Origin: Anaerolineales bacterium
Lineage (GTDB): Bacteria; Chloroflexota; Anaerolineae; Anaerolineales; UBA11579
Direction: 5' to 3'
Length of the DNA stretch: 64,000 nt
Assembly: GCA_026129335.1 (NCBI GenBank)
Contig: JAHCIH010000010.1
Coordinates: 1 to 64,000, forward strand
Below the pieces are notes generated by a model. The model searched no databases. It was not told the DNA's origin and saw only the letters and a program-made list of their open reading frames with translations. Of this stretch, positions 32,455 to 41,376 are shown piece after piece (the stretch's first letter is position 1; each line of letters starts with the position of its first letter). The translations under genes and the position numbers were made by a program.

Positions 32455-34167
32455 ATGATTGACGTTTCTGCCCTGACGGTGAAATATACAGGGCGCAAGC
32501 GACCGGTGCTGCGCGAGCTATCTCTGCAGGTGCCCAAAGGTCAAACCCTGCTCATCCTCGGCCCCTCGGGCTCGGGCAAGAGCAGCCTGGCGCTTACGCT
32601 CAACGGGCTGATCCCCCATTCCATCGGCGAGGTGCTCGGCGGGGCGGTGCGCGTGGCCGGCGCCGATACACAGCACACCCCAGTGGCGCAGCTGGCCCAG
32701 CGCGTCGGCATCCTGTTCCAGGATCCCGACGCGCAGTTCGCCACGCTCACGGTGGAAGACGAGATCGTCTTCGGCCTGGAGAACCTGTGCCTGGACCCGG
32801 CGCAGATGGACGCCCGCGTGGAGGCCGCCCTGGCCCAGGTGGGCATGGCGCATGCCCGTCGCCGTCCGGTCTTCGCCCTTTCCGGCGGCGAGAAGCAACG
32901 CATCGCCCTGGCGGCGCTGCTGGCCATGCAGCCGGAGGTGCTGGTCTTCGATGAACCCACCGCCCACCTCGATTCCGTGGGCACCCAGCAGGTCTTCGCC
33001 CTGTTGGCCCAACTGAAGGCGCGCGGCGAGCACACCCTGATCCTCATCGAGCACAAGCTGGACGAACTGATGCACCTGGTGGATCGGGTGGTGGTGCTGG
33101 ATATGGACGGCGCGGTTTTTGCCGACGGGCCGCCGCGCACCCTCTTCGACCAACACGCGGTTGAGTTGCAAGAGATGGGCGTGTGGATGCCGCAGGTCTG
33201 CCTGCTGGCTCAACAGTTGCGCACTGCCGGCCTGCCGCTGAAGGCCTTCCCGGTGACCATCGGCGAGGCGGTCAAGGCGCTTGGCCCCGCGCTGGCTGCT
33301 GCGCCGCCTGCGCCGGCTCCCGTTCCGTCACCGGTCAACCCGGGCGGCGCAGCGGTGTATTCGGTCCGCGACCTGAGCTTCAGTTACGGTGATATGCCCG
33401 CGCTTCACAATGTGTCGCTGGATATCCAGCAGGGCGACTTCCTGGCGATTGTCGGCCCCAACGGGGCGGGCAAGAGCACGCTTGCCCGCCACCTCATCGG
33501 CCTGCTCACCCCGCCACCCGGCACGGTGCTGCTCAACGAGCAGGATGTCCACGACCTGGACGCCCGCCGATTGGCGCAGCAGGTGGCTTACGTTTTCCAG
33601 AACCCGGAGCACCAGTTCGTCACCGAGCGGGTCGACGATGAAGTCGCCTTCGGGCTGCGCGCCGCCGGCATGGGAGAGGAGCAGGTGGCCGCCCAAACCG
33701 CTCGCCTGCTGGAGACCTTCGGCTTGGCGCGCTATGCGCCAGCCAATCCCTTCACGCTCAGCCACGGCGAGAAACGCCGGCTGAGCGTGGCGGCCATGCT
33801 GGCCATAGGTCAAGAGACGTTGATATTGGACGAACCCACCTTCGGGCAAGATGAGCGCAACGCCGCCGCCCTGATGGCCTTGCTGCGCGCCCTGAACGCC
33901 GAGGGCAAGACGGTGGTGATGATTACCCACGATATGCGCCTGGTGGCCGAGGCGGCGGACAAAGTCGCCGTAATCCTCGGCGGCCGGCTGGAGTTCTTTG
34001 GCCCGCCGGCCGAGTTGTTCGCTCAGGGCGACCTGCTCGCTCGCGCTCACCTCAACCTGCCGCCGCTGGCCCGCCTGGCCGCGCTGCTGGCCACCCAACA
34101 CCCGCAGATGGCGGGCTGGGCCACGCTGCAGGACTACCAGCCTCTGAGCGAGGCGGTGAGGGTTTAG
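32455..34167 (+). CDS. ECF transporter ATPase, two fused ATP-binding domains
   Basis: This 570-residue protein joins two EcfA-type ATPases. Domain 1 (1-240) has Walker A GPSGSGKSS (36-44), signature LSGGEKQR and Walker B VLVFDEP. Domain 2 (from about 302) has GPNGAGKST, the Q-loop FQNPEHQF, signature LSHGEKRR and LILDEPTFGQ. A Pro/Ala linker lies near 280-300. Such YkoD-like fusions power group I or II ECF vitamin transporters. The T-component start follows after 1 nt. Confidence 0.92.
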   Translation: MIDVSALTVKYTGRKRPVLRELSLQVPKGQTLLILGPSGSGKSSLALTLNGLIPHSIGEVLGGAVRVAGADTQHTPVAQLAQRVGILFQDPDAQFATLTVEDEIVFGLENLCLDPAQMDARVEAALAQVGMAHARRRPVFALSGGEKQRIALAALLAMQPEVLVFDEPTAHLDSVGTQQVFALLAQLKARGEHTLILIEHKLDELMHLVDRVVVLDMDGAVFADGPPRTLFDQHAVELQEMGVWMPQVCLLAQQLRTAGLPLKAFPVTIGEAVKALGPALAAAPPAPAPVPSPVNPGGAAVYSVRDLSFSYGDMPALHNVSLDIQQGDFLAIVGPNGAGKSTLARHLIGLLTPPPGTVLLNEQDVHDLDARRLAQQVAYVFQNPEHQFVTERVDDEVAFGLRAAGMGEEQVAAQTARLLETFGLARYAPANPFTLSHGEKRRLSVAAMLAIGQETLILDEPTFGQDERNAAALMALLRALNAEGKTVVMITHDMRLVAEAADKVAVILGGRLEFFGPPAELFAQGDLLARAHLNLPPLARLAALLATQHPQMAGWATLQDYQPLSEAVRV

Positions 34168-34168
34168 C

Positions 34169-34987
34169 ATGCGCACCGTTTACCTGCAGGGCGACTCCCT
34201 GCTGCACCGGCTCAACCCGTTGAGCAAGTTCCTGGTGAACCTGGCCCTGTTCATTTTTGTGCTTTTCACTAACGATCCTTGGGCCCCTCTGGCGTTTATC
34301 GCCCTCACCGTGCTGGTGCTGGTGCTGCTCGGCCGGGTGCCTCTCCTGCGCCTGGTGAAATTGATGACGCCCCTGGTGCTCATCGCCACCGTGTTCCTGC
34401 TGATGTACCCGCTGGCGGTGCGCCAAAGCCTGGTGGACCACACGCCGCTGCTCTGGCAGTGGGGGCCGCTGCGGGTGTACGCGGGCTCTCTGGATCACGC
34501 GCTGGCCACGGCTCTGCGCATCCTCGCTCTGTTGGCGCTCTCGCTGCCCTTCTCGCTGACCACCGACTCGGCCGATTTCATCCGCGCTCTGGTGCAGCAG
34601 GGGCGCCTGCCGTACCGGGTCGGTTACAGCACATTGGCTGCTTTCGGTTTCATCCCCATGCTGCAGAACGAAGTCTCGGTAATCGGCGCGGCGCACCGCG
34701 TGCGCGGCGTGAACGGCACGGCGGGCTGGCGCGGCGCTTACGAGCGCCTGCGCCGCTACGCCGTGCCGCTGCTCACCGGCGCCATTCGCCAGGCCGAGCG
34801 CACCGCCCTGGCGATGGACGGGCGCGCCTTTGGCGCCTTGCCGCAACGTACTTACTTCCAGCGTATGCGCTTCACCGCGGTCGATTGGCTGTTTGTCTTC
34901 GGCATGCTGGCTGTATCGGCCCTGCTGGTCTTCGCTCTGTATCATTTTGGCCTGCTGGGCGAGTTGAGCCTGCTCAAAATCCTCTAA
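34169..34987 (+). CDS. ECF transporter T component (EcfT/YkoC-like)
   Basis: This 272-residue membrane protein couples the S component to the ATPases. It has the N-terminal LHRLNPLSKFLVNLALF segment and several membrane helices. The coupling helices carry the family motifs near AAHRVRGV and ERTALAMDGRAFG (Ala-Arg-Gly-type motifs), where the ATPases dock. It closes the four-gene operon, after which a new promoter drives the HutX-like gene. Confidence 0.9.
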   Translation: MRTVYLQGDSLLHRLNPLSKFLVNLALFIFVLFTNDPWAPLAFIALTVLVLVLLGRVPLLRLVKLMTPLVLIATVFLLMYPLAVRQSLVDHTPLLWQWGPLRVYAGSLDHALATALRILALLALSLPFSLTTDSADFIRALVQQGRLPYRVGYSTLAAFGFIPMLQNEVSVIGAAHRVRGVNGTAGWRGAYERLRRYAVPLLTGAIRQAERTALAMDGRAFGALPQRTYFQRMRFTAVDWLFVFGMLAVSALLVFALYHFGLLGELSLLKIL

Positions 34988-35017
34988 GTGGTTGAAAACT
35001 ACGTTCACCTACTAAAC

Positions 35018-35047
35018 TTGTAAAAACCTATATACCCGCCCTACAAT
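35018..35047 (+). promoter_or_regulatory. Promoter of the HutX-like gene
   Basis: TTGTAA (35018-35023), 18-nt spacer, TACAAT (35042-35047). AGGTG (35061-35065) serves as ribosome site for the ATG at 35072. Confidence 0.6.
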
Positions 35048-35071
35048 CGCCTTTGAATTGAGGTGATTCGT

Positions 35072-35617
35072 ATGGTGATGGAACAAACCCTGCCGGTTCT
35101 GACCGGTTTGTCCCCACAGGAACGCAGTGCGGCCATCCGCGAGGCCTTCGACCGCGACCGCAAGCAAATGGTGCTGCTGTTGGCCATGCAGCTCGGCGTG
35201 CCCGAGCTGGAGGTGGTGCGCGCCATGCCCGCCGAGCTGGCCCGCGAGCTGGACTTCTCGCGCTGGGAGGAAATCATCCGCTCGTTCGAAGCCTTGGGCG
35301 AGGTGCATGTCATCGTATCCAACATGGCCACCACACTGGAGTGCGTCGGCAAGTTCGGCAAGTTCAGCACAACCCACGGCTTCTTCAATGTGCAGACGCC
35401 TTCGCTGGACATGCACATCCGCATCGCCGGGCTGGCCGGTGTATACGCAGTGCGCAAGCCCAGCCACACCGACGGCAAAGAGGCGCTGAGCTTCCAATTC
35501 TTCGACCCGCGCGGCGGCGCGGCCTTCAAGGCCTTCCTGACCTTTGGCGGCAAAGACCCCTCGCCGGAACGCCTGGCACAATACGAGGACATCATCCAGC
35601 GCTTTGCGCTGGATTAG
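35072..35617 (+). CDS. ChuX/HutX-like heme utilisation protein
   Basis: This 181-residue protein matches the ChuX/HutX family: an N-terminal helical part with QLGVPELEVVRAMP, then the beta core WEEIIRSFEALGEVHVIVSN, ECVGKFGKF, HGFFNVQTPSLDMHIRIAG and LSFQFFDPRGGAAFKAFL. Members bind heme and carry or degrade it in the cytoplasm. ATG 35072 is preferred over GTG 35063 for its AGGTG spacing. No heme transporter or iron regulator lies nearby, so the physiological context is unclear. Confidence 0.78.
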   Translation: MVMEQTLPVLTGLSPQERSAAIREAFDRDRKQMVLLLAMQLGVPELEVVRAMPAELARELDFSRWEEIIRSFEALGEVHVIVSNMATTLECVGKFGKFSTTHGFFNVQTPSLDMHIRIAGLAGVYAVRKPSHTDGKEALSFQFFDPRGGAAFKAFLTFGGKDPSPERLAQYEDIIQRFALD

Positions 35618-35637
35618 ATAGTCCGATGGTTTACAAC

Positions 35638-35667
35638 AAAAGAGCGGCTAAAAAGCCGCTCTTTTTT
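35638..35667. terminator. Bidirectional intrinsic terminator
   Basis: AAAAGAGCGGCT, loop AAAA, AGCCGCTCTTTT and more T. It separates the HutX-like gene from the convergent lipoprotein gene. Confidence 0.85.
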
Positions 35668-35668
35668 G

Positions 35669-36391
35669 CTAAGGCCGCACCGTGGGCAGTTCATCGCAGG
35701 TGCTGCCGTTCATGTTCAACTGGGATTGCTCCATCCAGCCGATGCCGCTGAACCGGCTGTTGCCGTCGCTCAGATCCAGCTGCGCCCAGCCGTTGGTGGT
35801 CAGGCCGAGCACGCCGGCGAATTCACCCACTTCCAGCGTGCCGCGCACCGAGGCGGTGATGTTCGGGCTGGTGTACACCGTCACGTTGGCCATCGGCATG
35901 GCGTAGCATTGCTCCGGCCGCGGCACCCAGTTCACCTGCGGCACGGAGACGCAGTCGCCGCTGAGCAGCACATCGTCGAAGTGCGCCCAACGCAGGCGGA
36001 AGACACCGAAGTTGGCCGCCTGGGTAATGCCGGGGTCAAAGCCCACCCAGCCATCCCAAGTGCGCACCACCACCACGGTGTTGAAGCCCGGGCCCAGGTC
36101 GGCAAAGACGCGCGCCTCGCGGTGGGGCCGCATATACAACTGACCGTTCTCTTCACCTTGAAGCACGCAGGCGGTGGCGCCGCGCGGCCAGGGGTAGGCG
36201 CCCACCGGCTCGGGGTCCGGATCCGGTTCGGGGTCGGGTTCAGGGTCCGGGTCGGGGCTGGGAGCCACGGTGACCATCACAGTGATGACGACGGGCTCCT
36301 CCGGAGGGCTTGTCGGTTCGGCAGTGGCAGGCGCACAGGCGACCAACAGCCCGGCCAACAAAAGCAATGAGAGGGAGATTTTGGCGTTCAT
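35669..36391 (-). CDS. SH3-like lipoprotein with Asp-Pro/Glu-Pro linker
   Basis: This 240-residue lipoprotein has a signal ending LLVAC (cysteine about 19), followed by a striking acidic proline repeat of DP and EP pairs near 45-62. Two bacterial SH3b-like units then follow (YMRPHREARVFADLGPG ... VVVVRTWDGWVGFDPG and VTVYTSPNITASVRGTLEVGEF ... GWAQLDLSDG). It is likely anchored outside the membrane and may bind wall or surface polymers. Its start lies within 101 bp of the upstream gene's end. Confidence 0.75.
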   Translation of the reverse strand: MNAKISLSLLLLAGLLVACAPATAEPTSPPEEPVVITVMVTVAPSPDPDPEPDPEPDPDPEPVGAYPWPRGATACVLQGEENGQLYMRPHREARVFADLGPGFNTVVVVRTWDGWVGFDPGITQAANFGVFRLRWAHFDDVLLSGDCVSVPQVNWVPRPEQCYAMPMANVTVYTSPNITASVRGTLEVGEFAGVLGLTTNGWAQLDLSDGNSRFSGIGWMEQSQLNMNGSTCDELPTVRP

Positions 36392-36443
36392 AGAAACGCC
36401 AACGATGGTTGGGACGGCGGAGTTACAGCGCTTTTAGCTTGGC

Positions 36444-38492
36444 TTAATCCAGAGCGGAGGCCAGGTCGCAGCGCACAATCTCAACCAGTTCCGCCGCGGC
36501 CGTCTCACGCGCCTGGCTGGGGTAGGTCTCGCCCAGAATGCGCTCCCAATTGCTGCACAGCTGGGTGCGGGATGCCTGGTTGCGGCGGTACATATCCCGG
36601 CTCAGTTCAAAAGCTTCCTGCCAGTGCCCCTGTTTCGCATAGGCTTCAATGAAGGGCATCAGTTCAAGGCTGCTGTTTGGCCCCAGTCCGGCAGCTTGTG
36701 CCGTCCCCCAGAGGGAGAGCACCCGTTGCCAATCGCCGGCCTGGCGAGCCAGCTCCGCCTTCTGATAGTAGAAGCACCAGCCGCGCTCCGGCTCGGGGCC
36801 GAAGATGTCCAGCGGGGGGTGCTGCGCATCGCCCCGCTCGCCGACTAGGGCCAGGTTGGCGGCAGGCAGCAGGCTGCGAAAGGCAGCCGGCAGCAGATGG
36901 TTGTCGGCATCATGGGGCGAGAGCAGCCACAGGCACTGCCCGGGCTCTTCGTTGTACACGAATAAGGCCTTGCGGCTGTCGCCCGAGAAGGACAGGCTGG
37001 TGCCCTCGATGAGCAGCGGCATGCCTGCGAGGAAGTCCGCTTCGGCGCCCTCGAAATCGTGAATGTCGAGGTACATGATGTTCAGCTGTCGGGGGGTCTG
37101 CCCTGCATCCTTGGGATACAGCAGGCTGATCGCGGCAGCCGGCGTAAAGCCGTCCACAAAGACAGTCAGGGCGCCGTCGCCCAGGATGGCGCTGCCCGGT
37201 TCGATGCTCGGCGCCCGCCAAACCAACTGCCAGTAGAAGTCGCGCTGCTCGTCCCAAGCCCAGCGGAAGTCGTTGGTGCGCCGCACCAGAATGGCCATGG
37301 CCAGGCCGAGCAGCACGGCGAGCACCAGCATCTGGCGCCGGCGCTCGGTGACCAGCCAGGAGACCATGCCCAGCATGAATACAGCCGCGCCAAACAGGGT
37401 GGGCAGGTTGAACCTGTCGGCGAACAGCCCACTCAGCGGGTCCCTGCCAATCAACAAAGTGGGTATCAGGCCAAGCAGCATGCCCGCCGCGCCAAAGGCC
37501 ATCGCCCGCGCCTGCCAACCGGCGCTCCCGGCTTCGTCCCCGAATTGGCTCATGAACCAGTAGGCAAGCAGTGCCCCTAGCGGAATCAATGCCCAGCTAA
37601 ACAGCGAGAAGGCGCTGTCCAATTCCAGGCTGCCCGGGGTGACCGCCCGGCTCCAGACTTCAAAGATGACGAAGATGAAGTTGCGCGCCGTGATCTGGAG
37701 CGCCTCCAGCCAGGTGCCCCAAAAATTGCTGCGCAAGCCATCAAAGAAGACGATGGGGTTCTGTTCCTGCGGCGCCTCGAGAATGAACAAACGCCAGATG
37801 GTGAAGGCCAGCACGATGGCCAGATACGGCGCGTAGGTCCTTGCGGTCTTGGCCAGCCGGGCGCGCCAGGCGCCATTTTGTTCCGAGAACAGCAGCCACA
37901 AGGCCAGGGGGCGCAGCAGTTCCAGGCCCAGGTAATACTCTTTGGTGAAGATGTGCAGCCCGGCAGTGAACAAAGCCAGCGCAGTGAATTGGCGCTGGTG
38001 CTGCGGCCTGCGCTGAGCGGCCAGCATGCTGCCGAACGAGACGAAGAAGAGGGCATACAGCAGGAAATCCTGCGACATGATGATGGCCAGCGGCTGCAAA
38101 TAGAAGATCGGGTACACGGCGAATAAAGCGGCCGCCCAGGTCGCGACCCCCGGCCTTTTGGGCCACAACTGGCGCAGCGCCCACCACATGGCCACCACGG
38201 CCAGCCAGCGCGCCACCAGGCCGAACAGGTGCCAGTGCAGCGGCTTCTCGCCCAACAGGCTCATCGTCAGGCTGTACGGCCAGATATAGAAAGGCCGCCC
38301 GCCCACGCTGAGCAGGTGGTTCAGCCCCTCGAAGCCGTAAGTGCGCTTGAGGAAAACAATTTGCCAGTCGTCCCAGTAGAAACCCAGCTGGTTGATGAAC
38401 CAACCATAGGCCATCACCAGGAGGACAAAAAAGAAGGCGGGTGGGCCGTAAGGCGATGCGGCCAGATTTTTCAGTGATTTGGGAATGGACAA
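36444..38492 (-). CDS. Polytopic membrane protein, GT-C glycosyltransferase-like
   Basis: This 682-residue protein has about twelve transmembrane helices in its first 420 residues. An acidic motif FYWDDWQIVFL stands just after the first helix, as in GT-C enzymes that use lipid-linked sugars. The C-terminal 260 residues are soluble and helical, with TPR-like repeats (WCFYYQKAELARQAGDWQRVLSLW, QGHWQEAFELSRDMY). A role in surface sugar transfer is plausible. No ribosome site of note precedes the ATG. tRNA-Pro and its terminator lie upstream. Confidence 0.7.
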   Translation of the reverse strand: MSIPKSLKNLAASPYGPPAFFFVLLVMAYGWFINQLGFYWDDWQIVFLKRTYGFEGLNHLLSVGGRPFYIWPYSLTMSLLGEKPLHWHLFGLVARWLAVVAMWWALRQLWPKRPGVATWAAALFAVYPIFYLQPLAIIMSQDFLLYALFFVSFGSMLAAQRRPQHQRQFTALALFTAGLHIFTKEYYLGLELLRPLALWLLFSEQNGAWRARLAKTARTYAPYLAIVLAFTIWRLFILEAPQEQNPIVFFDGLRSNFWGTWLEALQITARNFIFVIFEVWSRAVTPGSLELDSAFSLFSWALIPLGALLAYWFMSQFGDEAGSAGWQARAMAFGAAGMLLGLIPTLLIGRDPLSGLFADRFNLPTLFGAAVFMLGMVSWLVTERRRQMLVLAVLLGLAMAILVRRTNDFRWAWDEQRDFYWQLVWRAPSIEPGSAILGDGALTVFVDGFTPAAAISLLYPKDAGQTPRQLNIMYLDIHDFEGAEADFLAGMPLLIEGTSLSFSGDSRKALFVYNEEPGQCLWLLSPHDADNHLLPAAFRSLLPAANLALVGERGDAQHPPLDIFGPEPERGWCFYYQKAELARQAGDWQRVLSLWGTAQAAGLGPNSSLELMPFIEAYAKQGHWQEAFELSRDMYRRNQASRTQLCSNWERILGETYPSQARETAAAELVEIVRCDLASALD

Positions 38493-38573
38493 GGCTTTGA
38501 CCTTTGGAGTGCCGCAGTCCGGCGATTATAGCGGAGATGCAAAACGAGCCAACGGGAGTGGTGGCTGGAACAG

Positions 38574-38605
38574 AAAGGCCCGTTTGCTCATGCAAACGGG
38601 CCTTT
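38574..38605 (-). terminator. Terminator of tRNA-Pro
   Basis: AAAGGCCCGTTTGC, loop TCAT, GCAAACGGGCCTTT: a perfect 14-bp stem directly downstream of tRNA-Pro on the minus strand, with a short T-run. Confidence 0.8.
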
Positions 38606-38608
38606 CCC

Positions 38609-38685
<77 letters not shown>

Positions 38686-38707
38686 AATGACCTTGCGGTG
38701 AAACGCG

Positions 38708-38735
38708 ATTGTATCGCGGATTCACCCGCTTTCAA
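38708..38735 (-). promoter_or_regulatory. Promoter of tRNA-Pro
   Basis: Minus strand TTGAAA (38735-38730), 16-nt spacer, TACAAT (38713-38708). Confidence 0.65.
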
Positions 38736-38776
38736 AGCTGGGCACCGCCTGAAAATTGCGCAAAGGGCCGCGATGG

Positions 38777-38782
38777 TATAAT
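38777..38782 (+). promoter_or_regulatory. -10 element of the yebC-ruv operon
   Basis: TGGTATAAT, an extended -10, lies 33 nt before the yebC ATG, giving a normal leader with AAAGGG as ribosome site. The -35 region is not clear. Confidence 0.6.
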
Positions 38783-38815
38783 TTTCTTTCTTAACGTTAG
38801 CAAAGGGTTCCAACT

Positions 38816-39571
38816 ATGTCCGGACACAGTAAATGGTCTACCATCAAGCGCAAAAAGGCGGTGACCGACGCCAAGCGTGGCCAGGTTTTCACCCGTCTGG
38901 CGCGTGAAATCGCCATCGCCGCCCGTGAGGGCGGCGGCAACCCCGACAGCAATTTCACGCTGCGCGTGGCCGTCGAGAAAGCCCGCGCCGAGAGCATGCC
39001 CGCCGCCAACATCGAGCGCGCCATCCAGCGCGGCACCGGCGAGGGCAAGGACGCCACGGCGATCGAGCAGATCACCTACGAGGGCTATGCCCCGCACGGC
39101 GTGGCGCTGATCATCGATTGCGTCACCGACAATCGCAACCGCACCGTCTCCGAACTGCGCCATGTGCTCACCCGCAGCGGCGGCAGCCTGGGAGAGACCG
39201 GCTCGGTAGGCTGGCAGTTCACCCAGGTGGCCTTCTTCGCTTTCCCCGCCGGCGAGCATAGTGAGGAGCAGCTCTTCGAGTTGGCTGCCGAAGCCGGCGC
39301 CGACGATGTCTGGGTGGAAGACGGCCAGGCCGAGATCACCGGCCCGGTGGCTGCCTTCAAACAGATCGGCGATGCGCTGCGCAATGCCGGCATCGGCATT
39401 GCGGATGCCGGGCTGCGCATGCAGCCCAACCAGGAAGTCGACCTGGAGCCCGCCGAGACCATCCAGGTGATGCGCACCATCGAAGCGCTGGAAGACCTGG
39501 ACGATGTCCAGAAAGTGGCCTCCAACCTGAACATTAGCGACGCGGCCCTGGAGCAACTCGCCTCGGCCTGA
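38816..39571 (+). CDS. yebC: YebC/PmpR family protein
   Basis: This 251-residue protein has MSGHSKWSTIKRKKAVTDAKRG at the start, FTRLAREIAIAAREGGGNP, GGSLGETGSVGWQF and the C-terminal acidic domain. YebC proteins were described as transcriptional regulators and more recently as ribosome-associated factors that relieve stalling at proline stretches. The location directly upstream of ruvC is conserved in many bacteria. AAAGGG precedes the ATG. Confidence 0.95.
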   Translation: MSGHSKWSTIKRKKAVTDAKRGQVFTRLAREIAIAAREGGGNPDSNFTLRVAVEKARAESMPAANIERAIQRGTGEGKDATAIEQITYEGYAPHGVALIIDCVTDNRNRTVSELRHVLTRSGGSLGETGSVGWQFTQVAFFAFPAGEHSEEQLFELAAEAGADDVWVEDGQAEITGPVAAFKQIGDALRNAGIGIADAGLRMQPNQEVDLEPAETIQVMRTIEALEDLDDVQKVASNLNISDAALEQLASA

Positions 39572-39576
39572 AGCCC

Positions 39577-40077
39577 ATGCTGGCTATCGGCATTGACCCC
39601 GGCACCGCCATCACCGGCTACGGCCTGGTGCGGCGCAGCGACGACGGCGAGCTGCACGCCCTGGACTGGGGCGTGATCCTCACTCCGGCGGACATGCCGG
39701 GCAGCCAACGCCTTGAAGTCATCTTCCAATCTCTTAGTGAATTGCTCGCCAACCACCAGCCGCAGACCGCGGCGGTGGAATCATTGTTCTTCCAGCGCAA
39801 CGTGCGCACAGCGATGAGTGTGGGCCAGGCCCGCGGCGTGGTGCTGCTGGCCCTCCAGTTGGCCGGCGTACCGGCCCACGACTACAACCCCAACCAGGTG
39901 AAGCAGGCGGTCAGCGGCTACGGCGCGGCGGACAAGGGCCAGATGCAGAGCATGGTGCGCACCCTGCTGCAGCTGCCCGAGCTGCCCAAGCCAGACGATG
40001 CCGCCGATGCGCTGGCCGTGGCCATCTGCCACCTCAACACCCAGCGCACCCAACAGCTGATCGCCCAGAACGGATAG
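39577..40077 (+). CDS. ruvC: Holliday junction resolvase RuvC
   Basis: RuvC cuts Holliday junctions bound by RuvAB. The 166-residue nuclease has catalytic acids D7 (AIGIDPGTA), E68 (AAVESLFF) and D140/D141/D144 (KPDDAADALA), and the QARGVVLLAL helix. It starts 5 nt after yebC. Unlike the usual ruvC-ruvA adjacency, two membrane-protein genes stand between it and ruvA. Confidence 0.95.
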   Translation: MLAIGIDPGTAITGYGLVRRSDDGELHALDWGVILTPADMPGSQRLEVIFQSLSELLANHQPQTAAVESLFFQRNVRTAMSVGQARGVVLLALQLAGVPAHDYNPNQVKQAVSGYGAADKGQMQSMVRTLLQLPELPKPDDAADALAVAICHLNTQRTQQLIAQNG

Positions 40078-40080
40078 CCG

Positions 40081-41352
40081 ATGAGCGAGATCGACCTGTT
40101 CATTCGCTTCGGCGCCGCGCTGGCCATTGGCTTTTCCATCGGCCTGCAGCGCGAGTTCTCGCACCGTGAAGGTCGCGATGCGCACAGTATCGATACCCTG
40201 CCCGCCGGCGAGCGCACCTTCGCCCTGTTGGCGCTCAGTGGGGCGCTGGCCGCCATGGCCTCCGACCAGTTCCGCCAGCCGCTGATCTTCTTCGGCCTGG
40301 TGCTGGCGATAGGCCTGCTGTTGGTGGTGGGCTACGTGTTCAAGGCGCGCAACCAGCACTTCGGCATGACCACCGAGGCGGCCATCCTGGTCAGCGTGCT
40401 CTTGGGCGGGCTGTGCTATTGGAACTATGTGGGCCTGGCGGTGGCGTTGGGCGTCACCACAGTGCTGATCCTGTCCATCAAGCTGGAGACCGACCGGCTG
40501 GTCACCGCGCTGACCCGTGAAGATATCTTTGCCGCGCTGCAGTTCGCCGTGATCAGCATCATCGTGCTGCCGCTGCTGCCCAGTGGGCCGCTGCTGCCGC
40601 CGCCATTCGATGTGCTCGACCCCTTCAAGATCTGGCTGATGGTCGTGTTTATCTCCGGCATCAGCTTTCTCGGCTATTTGATGATCAAGCTGTTGGGCAA
40701 CGAAACCGGCATCGGCATCACCGGGGTGTTGGGCGGCCTGGTCTCCAGCACCGCGGTCACCCTGGCGCTCTCGCGGCGCAGCAAAGAGAAGGGCATTGTG
40801 CGCGCCTTGGCGGTGGCCATCATGGTCGCCTGGGCGATCATGTTCGCCCGCGTCCTCTTCCAAGTCGCCGTGCTCAACATCGAACTGCTGCGTGCCTCCT
40901 GGTTCCCGCTGCTGGCCAGCGGGCTGGCCGGCTTTGGCTTCGCCGCCTACCTGTGGTTCTCCCGCCCGCGCAGCCCGGCCAATGGACTGGTGCAGTTCAG
41001 CAACCCGTTCAGCCTGGGCACCGCGCTGGGCTTCGGGTTGATCTACGCTATGGTGCTGCTGGTCTCGCGCGCTGCCCAACTCTACCTGGGTGACCAGGGT
41101 GTTTTGCTTTCCAGCTTCATCGCCGGCTTCGCCGACGTCAACGCCATCACCCTCACCCTGGTGGAGCTGACCAACAATGGCGGCCTGAGCACGCAGGTTG
41201 CCACCCAGGGCCTGGTGCTCGCCGCGGTGACCAACACGGTCTTCAAGGGCCTGCTCATGCTGCAGCTCGGCTCCCAGGGCCTGCGCAAGACCCTGCTGCC
41301 GGGCCTGGCGCTGATCCTGTTGGTGGCGGCGGTCACGGTCGGGCTCTTTTAG
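40081..41352 (+). CDS. MgtC/SapB-DUF4010 membrane protein, copy 1
   Basis: This 423-residue protein has an N-terminal MgtC/SapB domain (about 1-140: IRFGAALAIGFSIGLQREFSHREG, AGERTFALLALSGALAA) and a C-terminal DUF4010 domain (WLMVVFISGISFLGYLMIKLLG, GGLVSSTAVTLALS, GFADVNAITLTLVEL). It has about twelve membrane helices. MgtC proteins act in magnesium and ATP homeostasis; DUF4010 is unknown. It starts 3 nt after the ruvC stop. It is a paralogue of the next gene. Confidence 0.82.
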   Translation: MSEIDLFIRFGAALAIGFSIGLQREFSHREGRDAHSIDTLPAGERTFALLALSGALAAMASDQFRQPLIFFGLVLAIGLLLVVGYVFKARNQHFGMTTEAAILVSVLLGGLCYWNYVGLAVALGVTTVLILSIKLETDRLVTALTREDIFAALQFAVISIIVLPLLPSGPLLPPPFDVLDPFKIWLMVVFISGISFLGYLMIKLLGNETGIGITGVLGGLVSSTAVTLALSRRSKEKGIVRALAVAIMVAWAIMFARVLFQVAVLNIELLRASWFPLLASGLAGFGFAAYLWFSRPRSPANGLVQFSNPFSLGTALGFGLIYAMVLLVSRAAQLYLGDQGVLLSSFIAGFADVNAITLTLVELTNNGGLSTQVATQGLVLAAVTNTVFKGLLMLQLGSQGLRKTLLPGLALILLVAAVTVGLF

Positions 41353-41376
41353 CCGGCAACAGATTTCCAGGCGGCC

